From PGZG01 sp046292765 (GTDB taxonomy: Bacteria > Pseudomonadota > Gammaproteobacteria > Pseudomonadales > Alcanivoracaceae), in contig JBKBQA010000002.1 in the NCBI GenBank assembly GCA_046292765.1, forward strand, positions 310,001 through 374,000: a DNA stretch of 64,000 bases, in the 5' to 3' direction. The notes beneath the pieces were generated by a model, which was not told the origin of the DNA, ran no database searches, and saw nothing but the letters and a program-made list of their open reading frames with translations. The position numbers were made by a program, and so were the translations under genes. Below are positions 60,046 through 64,000 of this stretch, piece after piece (position 1 is the first letter of the stretch; every line of letters starts with the position of its first letter).

Positions 60046-61605
60046 ATGTCTCCCATCAGACGTATCGTGGTTCTTGGTGGTGGTACATCGGGCTGGATGG
60101 CCGCAGCCTATATTCGCAAGACCATCGAGTCTCGCATGCAGGAGGCTTCCGTAATATGTGTTGAATCGCCGGAGGTGGCCACGGTTGGTGTGGGAGAGGC
60201 AACTGTACCTAATCTGCGTGATACCCTTGAGTACATTGGCATTGGCGAGAATGATTTTCTTGCCCGCACCAACGGCAGTTTCAAACAGGCCATTCGTTTC
60301 GAGCGCTGGGTCCAGCCGGACCAGGCCGCCGATTATTATTTTCATCCCTTTGATTACGGTGCCCAGCAGAGTTTCCCGGCGCTGGTGCGACACTGGATGG
60401 TGGAAAATCCGGATGCGCCAGCGATGGCATTCGCCCGCGATACCTGTGTGCAGTCGGTGCTGTGCGAACGCATGCGTTCGCCGTTTCGGGAAGGCGACTA
60501 TGAGTTCCATGGCAGCGCCCACTATGCCTATCACACTGATGCCACACTGCTGGCCACGGTGCTGAGAGAGCATGCGGTGGCGCGCGGCGTTGAGCATATT
60601 TCAGCGCGCATGGTGTCGGCGAAACGCAGTGCCAACGGCGATATTGAAGCGCTGGTGCTGGACGATGGCCGCGAAGTGCATGGCGATCTCTTTATCGACT
60701 GCAGTGGTTTCCGCTCACTCTTGCTGGAGCAGACCATGGGGGCGCGACACAAACCCTTTGCGCCTCATCTGCTTTGCGATCGTGCCGTGGCGACGCGCCT
60801 GCCCGCGGTGGAAAACCGCCCGCTGGTGCCCTATACCCGCGCCATTGCCCACCAGAATGGCTGGATGTGGCGCATTCCGCTGTTTACCCGTGAGGGCTGC
60901 GGCCATGTTTACAGCAGCGCCCACCAGAGCCCAGAGCAGGCCGAGCAGGCCCTGCGGGCCGCCACCGGCGCCGGCGACGATACCCCGGTCTGGCATCTGG
61001 CCATGCGCACCGGTTGCCACGACAGCTACTGGATTGGCAATTGCGTAGGCATTGGTCTGGCGGCTGGCTTTATCGAGCCGCTGGAGTCCACCGGCATCTA
61101 TATCACCGAGATCGGTTTGCGCCTGCTGGCCGACAACCTGCCGCGCACCCTTGCCGAGGCGGCGCCGCTGAAGCGCGAGTTCAACCGCGCCATGCAGGAC
61201 TTGTTTGATGAGCTGGTCAACTTCATTACCTTCCACTATGCCATCGCCGGTCGCCGCGATACGCCGTTCTGGGAGGATGCTGCCCAGCCCGCACGTTGGC
61301 CGGACCGTCTGGCGCACCTGATGGAGCTCTGGCAGCACCGGCCCCCGGGGCCCCGGGACGCTGGCCTGCATGGGGCTCAGTTCAATTACCTGAGCTATGT
61401 TTTCGTGCTCGCCGGCATGCGTCCGGCGTTCAGCCGTCGCTATCGCCACGACGGCGAGATGACCCACGAGCGATATTTGAAAATATTGAGCAAAGTCAAA
61501 GAGTTGCAAGAGAAAGAATTGGCCGGGCTACCGGACCACCGGGCCTGGCTTGAGGGGCTGCGGCGGACCATGGCTGACCGTCCGGTCGGCGCTGCCGGCC
61601 GCTAG
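60046..61605 (+). CDS. Flavin-dependent tryptophan-halogenase-family enzyme
   Basis: A 519-residue halogenase. FAD motif VVLGGGTSGWMAAAYIRK at the N-terminus; GVGEATVPNLRDTL; catalytic lysine K80 in NGSFKQAIRF; WxWxIP as W273-M-W275-R-I277-P; active-site glutamate E347 in EPLESTGIYI. These correspond to PrnA K79, W272/W274/I276 and E346, so the enzyme is intact in all known catalytic elements. It halogenates an electron-rich (probably aromatic) substrate using FADH2, O2 and chloride or bromide. The substrate cannot be predicted. AGGAG precedes the ATG. No NRPS, PKS or flavin reductase is nearby. Confidence 0.92.
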   Translation: MSPIRRIVVLGGGTSGWMAAAYIRKTIESRMQEASVICVESPEVATVGVGEATVPNLRDTLEYIGIGENDFLARTNGSFKQAIRFERWVQPDQAADYYFHPFDYGAQQSFPALVRHWMVENPDAPAMAFARDTCVQSVLCERMRSPFREGDYEFHGSAHYAYHTDATLLATVLREHAVARGVEHISARMVSAKRSANGDIEALVLDDGREVHGDLFIDCSGFRSLLLEQTMGARHKPFAPHLLCDRAVATRLPAVENRPLVPYTRAIAHQNGWMWRIPLFTREGCGHVYSSAHQSPEQAEQALRAATGAGDDTPVWHLAMRTGCHDSYWIGNCVGIGLAAGFIEPLESTGIYITEIGLRLLADNLPRTLAEAAPLKREFNRAMQDLFDELVNFITFHYAIAGRRDTPFWEDAAQPARWPDRLAHLMELWQHRPPGPRDAGLHGAQFNYLSYVFVLAGMRPAFSRRYRHDGEMTHERYLKILSKVKELQEKELAGLPDHRAWLEGLRRTMADRPVGAAGR

Positions 61606-61667
61606 TCCAGCCCCTCTGGTATGGCCGGGTTGCAAGCGCTAGACTCAGCCATTGGAAGTAGTCTGAT

Positions 61668-61678
61668 TATAATAACGA
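61668..61678 (+). promoter_or_regulatory. ATAATAACGA motif, site 4 with overlapping TATAAT
   Basis: TATAAT at 61668-61673 overlaps ATAATAACGA (61669-61678), 15 bases before the GTG of the DUF4347 protein gene. It is both a possible -10 box and a fourth copy of the recurring motif. It lies in a leader followed by AAGAGG. Confidence 0.4.
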
Positions 61679-61693
61679 CAAGAGGTGTCAGCC

Positions 61694-64000
61694 GTGGCCA
61701 ACCAACATCTGTCGAGTCTGTTTCGCAACCTGCTGCGATCCGCCGAGAGCATGGTGTCCGCCGCCCCCCCGGTGCCCGAAGATCGCGCCGCCCGAGCCGC
61801 ATCGGCCCGTTCTCTGGAGCCCCGCATCCTGCTTGATGCGGCTGCCATGGAGACCCTCGAGCGCACGCTGGAGCCGCTCGACTGGAGCAGCGTCGGCGAC
61901 GATGACGGTTCGGTCAAACTGCTCGAAGCCTTTACCTCGCAGGCCATTGTGGGCTCGGCCCAACTGGTGATCATTGACGAATCGGTGGTGGGCTGGCGTG
62001 ATCTGGTTGATCAGCTCGACGATAATGTTTCCGTCGAGTTTATCCGCGCCGATGCCGATGGCATGGTGCAGCTGGCAGACATCCTCGCCGGCTATTCCGA
62101 TCTCAAGGCGCTGCATCTGATCAGCCATGGCAGTGATGGCCTGTTGCGCCTTGGCAACACCTCGGTGACCCGTGCCGAGCTGTCGCTTTATCAGGATGTG
62201 TTTGCTTCCATTCGCACCGCCTTCGCCGAAGGGGCCGACTGGTTTATCTATGGCTGTGATCTGGCTGCCTCAGCGGAAGGGCGCGCCTTCGTCGATGCGC
62301 TGGCCGAGCTCGCCGGTGTCGACGTGGCGGCGTCGGACGATACCACCGGTGATGCCAGCCTCGGTGGCAACTGGGTGCTGGAATATACCGCCGGCGAGGT
62401 GGAGATTGGCAGTGTGCTCGAGTTCGGCTACGCCGGCACTCTGGCCTGGATCGATGTCGGTCAGGATGGCGGTACCGTCAGTGGCGAATGGGTCGGTGCT
62501 GACATTGCCGCCGATGGCCGCTGGATTGTGGCCGGCACCTATGTCGATCAGGTGCATATCTATCAGGTGGTCGGCCCCAACCGGGTACTGTTCCAGACCA
62601 TCACCACCAGCGCCGCGGCGGCCACGGCCGGCAGCAATGGTCATTCGGTCGATATCAGTGGCGACTATCTGATATTCGGCGATCGGGCGGCGGCCAACTT
62701 CCAGATCTGGAAGTGGAATGCGGCGGCCAATGCCTGGCAACTGAACACCTCCTGGAATCAGGGCACCGCCGGGCAGTACTCCGATGTGGCGATTTATCAC
62801 GGCGGTGGCGCTCGTATCTGGGCGGGTTCCTCAAACGTTACCGACACCAGTGGTGGCACAGGTGTGGTGATCTTTCGTACCAGTAGCAATAGCGGCACCT
62901 CATGGGCGACCGCCGGGGCCGCCATCAGCTTTGCTGGTCGTTTTGGCCGCAGTATCGCCATCGCTGACAACATCGCTCTGGTGGGGCGCCCCGATGATTC
63001 GAGTAACCGGGGCACGGTGCATCGATACAGCCTGGCCGATAGTGGCGCTAGTCAGCTCGCCACCCATGCCCCGGCGAATCGGGGTCACACCAGTCACAAC
63101 CCCGGTTTTGGCTGGTCAGTTGATGCGGATTATGACGGTACCAATGTCTACTGGGTGGCGGGAGGTCCGAGGTCATATACGCCGAGCGGATGGTTTGCGC
63201 CGCCGGACCGTCATGGTTATGTAGATGTCTATACGGGTACTCAGGGACAGACAGTTACTGCCAATATAAGGGGCGAAAGTCTTGTCGGCGGCACAGATGA
63301 ATTCGGTCGCTCGGTGGCCATTGCGGCGCGTGGCGGTGGTCAGGCCAGCATTATTGTTGGCGCGCCTTCAGGGCACGGCAACTCCGGCTGGGCATTCCGC
63401 TTTGACAACGTTGTTGGCAGAGGGCTGATCGGTTCGGCCAACGCCCAGTATGGTCCGGTGGGCAGCTCCAGCGAGCGCATGGGCTGGTCGATGGCCATGA
63501 CGCGCCATTTCCTGGTGGTTGGCGCGCCGACTTCCAGTGCCGTCGCGCCCACTGCCGGCCGCTTTATTACCTGGTTTGACTACAACGGTGGTCCGACGGC
63601 GGTGGCCGATTCGGTTGCCACCAACCAGAACACGCCCATCACCATTAATGCGCTCGCCAACGACACCATCTCCAACGATCGTATCGTCAACCCGGTGTCG
63701 GTGTTTGCGTTCCTTGATAACCGGGGCGGCAGTGTCAACGTTACCAATGCACTAACGCCGCAGATCGTATTTGATCCGTTGACAGATTTCCGTTACCTCG
63801 GTGTCGGCCAGAATATGCTGTCGAACTCGGCGGATGGATTGGGCACCATCAAGATTACTTACGAAATTATTGATGCTTTCGGCAATGCCTCAACGGCGGT
63901 GATTTCAGTCAATGTCACAGGTCTCAACGACGCGCCCGTGGTCAATCAGGGTATCGCCGACCGCACTGGCATGAATTCGGATAACGCTTTGACGCCGGTG
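61694..64000 (+). CDS. Giant DUF4347/cadherin-like surface protein, N-terminal 769 residues (cut by window edge)
   Basis: A reading frame with no stop to the right edge, from the GTG at 61694 (GAGG before it). The N-terminus has the LEPRILLDAAA sequence typical of very large adhesins, with no classical signal peptide. A DUF4347 domain (about 90-225: LVIIDESVVGWRDLVDQL..LKALHLISHGSDG..FIYGCDLAAS) follows. Next are FG-GAP-like repeats (about 255-630: GHSVDISGDYLIFG, GRFGRSIAIADNIALVG, DEFGRSVAIAARGG, ERMGWSMAMTRHFLVVGAP). Then a cadherin-like tandem domain (PTAVADSVATNQNTPITINALANDT). Such proteins are usually type I-secreted adhesins; the rest is outside the window. Confidence 0.85.
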   Translation, partial: MANQHLSSLFRNLLRSAESMVSAAPPVPEDRAARAASARSLEPRILLDAAAMETLERTLEPLDWSSVGDDDGSVKLLEAFTSQAIVGSAQLVIIDESVVGWRDLVDQLDDNVSVEFIRADADGMVQLADILAGYSDLKALHLISHGSDGLLRLGNTSVTRAELSLYQDVFASIRTAFAEGADWFIYGCDLAASAEGRAFVDALAELAGVDVAASDDTTGDASLGGNWVLEYTAGEVEIGSVLEFGYAGTLAWIDVGQDGGTVSGEWVGADIAADGRWIVAGTYVDQVHIYQVVGPNRVLFQTITTSAAAATAGSNGHSVDISGDYLIFGDRAAANFQIWKWNAAANAWQLNTSWNQGTAGQYSDVAIYHGGGARIWAGSSNVTDTSGGTGVVIFRTSSNSGTSWATAGAAISFAGRFGRSIAIADNIALVGRPDDSSNRGTVHRYSLADSGASQLATHAPANRGHTSHNPGFGWSVDADYDGTNVYWVAGGPRSYTPSGWFAPPDRHGYVDVYTGTQGQTVTANIRGESLVGGTDEFGRSVAIAARGGGQASIIVGAPSGHGNSGWAFRFDNVVGRGLIGSANAQYGPVGSSSERMGWSMAMTRHFLVVGAPTSSAVAPTAGRFITWFDYNGGPTAVADSVATNQNTPITINALANDTISNDRIVNPVSVFAFLDNRGGSVNVTNALTPQIVFDPLTDFRYLGVGQNMLSNSADGLGTIKITYEIIDAFGNASTAVISVNVTGLNDAPVVNQGIADRTGMNSDNALTPV

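Noticed and set aside
1..64000. tRNA, rRNA, riboswitch, CRISPR, prophage or integron features
   Set aside because: No cloverleaf-like sequence, regularly spaced repeats, phage structural genes or attC-like sites were recognised on reading both strands, though a covariance-model search could not be run.

Overview
The window reads as a chromosomal stretch of a high-G+C (roughly 60% or more by eye) Gram-negative gammaproteobacterium. ZipA, LpxH, GlnS, BolA, MnmC, RluF, HrpB, YheU and the order smc-zipA-ligA all point to Gammaproteobacteria, and the phasin-like protein, acyl-CoA-binding protein and general gene style suggest the Pseudomonadales/Oceanospirillales side (Alcanivorax-, Marinobacter- or Ketobacter-like). 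I cannot fix the genus from sequence alone. No tRNA, rRNA, CRISPR array or intact insertion sequence was seen.

Layout. 0-5.1 kb: three exported DUF11-type surface proteins (one cut by the window edge) next to a response regulator and a 7TMR-DISM sensor kinase. Three direct repeats with an 11-bp period sit between the regulator and the surface genes and look like its operator. 5.4-12.3 kb: housekeeping genes (mdh, lpxH, two cyclophilins, glnS, a geranylgeranyl-reductase-like flavoprotein, rluF), with a palindromic repeat element between mdh and lpxH. 12.3-24.6 kb: AraC regulator, phasin-like protein, carboxylesterase, bolA, trhO, a PanE-like reductase, a small ribbon-helix-helix protein, a GMC oxidoreductase with a ferredoxin-like cysteine cluster, an AI-2E-family permease, a zinc-ribbon membrane protein and cysZ. 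24.8-32.5 kb: smc-zipA-ligA and a translationally coupled tail ending in yheU. 32.5-44.2 kb: a MAPEG protein, mnmC, two lipid-acting enzymes, a hybrid kinase, hrpB, an Rpn-like nuclease and an acyl-CoA-binding protein.

44.2-64 kb is the accessory part and the most interesting. A trypsin-like protease with a GlyGly-CTERM-like tail is divergent from two tandem ~1,140-residue lipoproteins that fuse a MauG/CcpA-type di-haem cytochrome c peroxidase module to FG-GAP/VCBS repeats and a UnbV/ASPIC (CRTAC1) domain. Four exported proteins follow that share an N-terminal motif of the type [DE][DE]-[ML]-S-G-x-[TN]-G-x-x-G-I and otherwise differ. An ATAATAACG sequence recurs just upstream of four genes here (49.6, 53.2, 56.6 and 61.7 kb) and resembles the AAnAAnAA Hfq/Crc target motif. 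Then come a group-D flavin monooxygenase/acyl-CoA-dehydrogenase-like gene, a flavin-dependent halogenase with all its signature residues, and the N-terminus of a giant DUF4347 surface protein that leaves the window. My best candidate for an undescribed system is the unit at 46.2-58.5 kb: envelope di-haem enzymes fused to an extracellular repeat scaffold, encoded with a set of exported proteins that could be partners or substrates.
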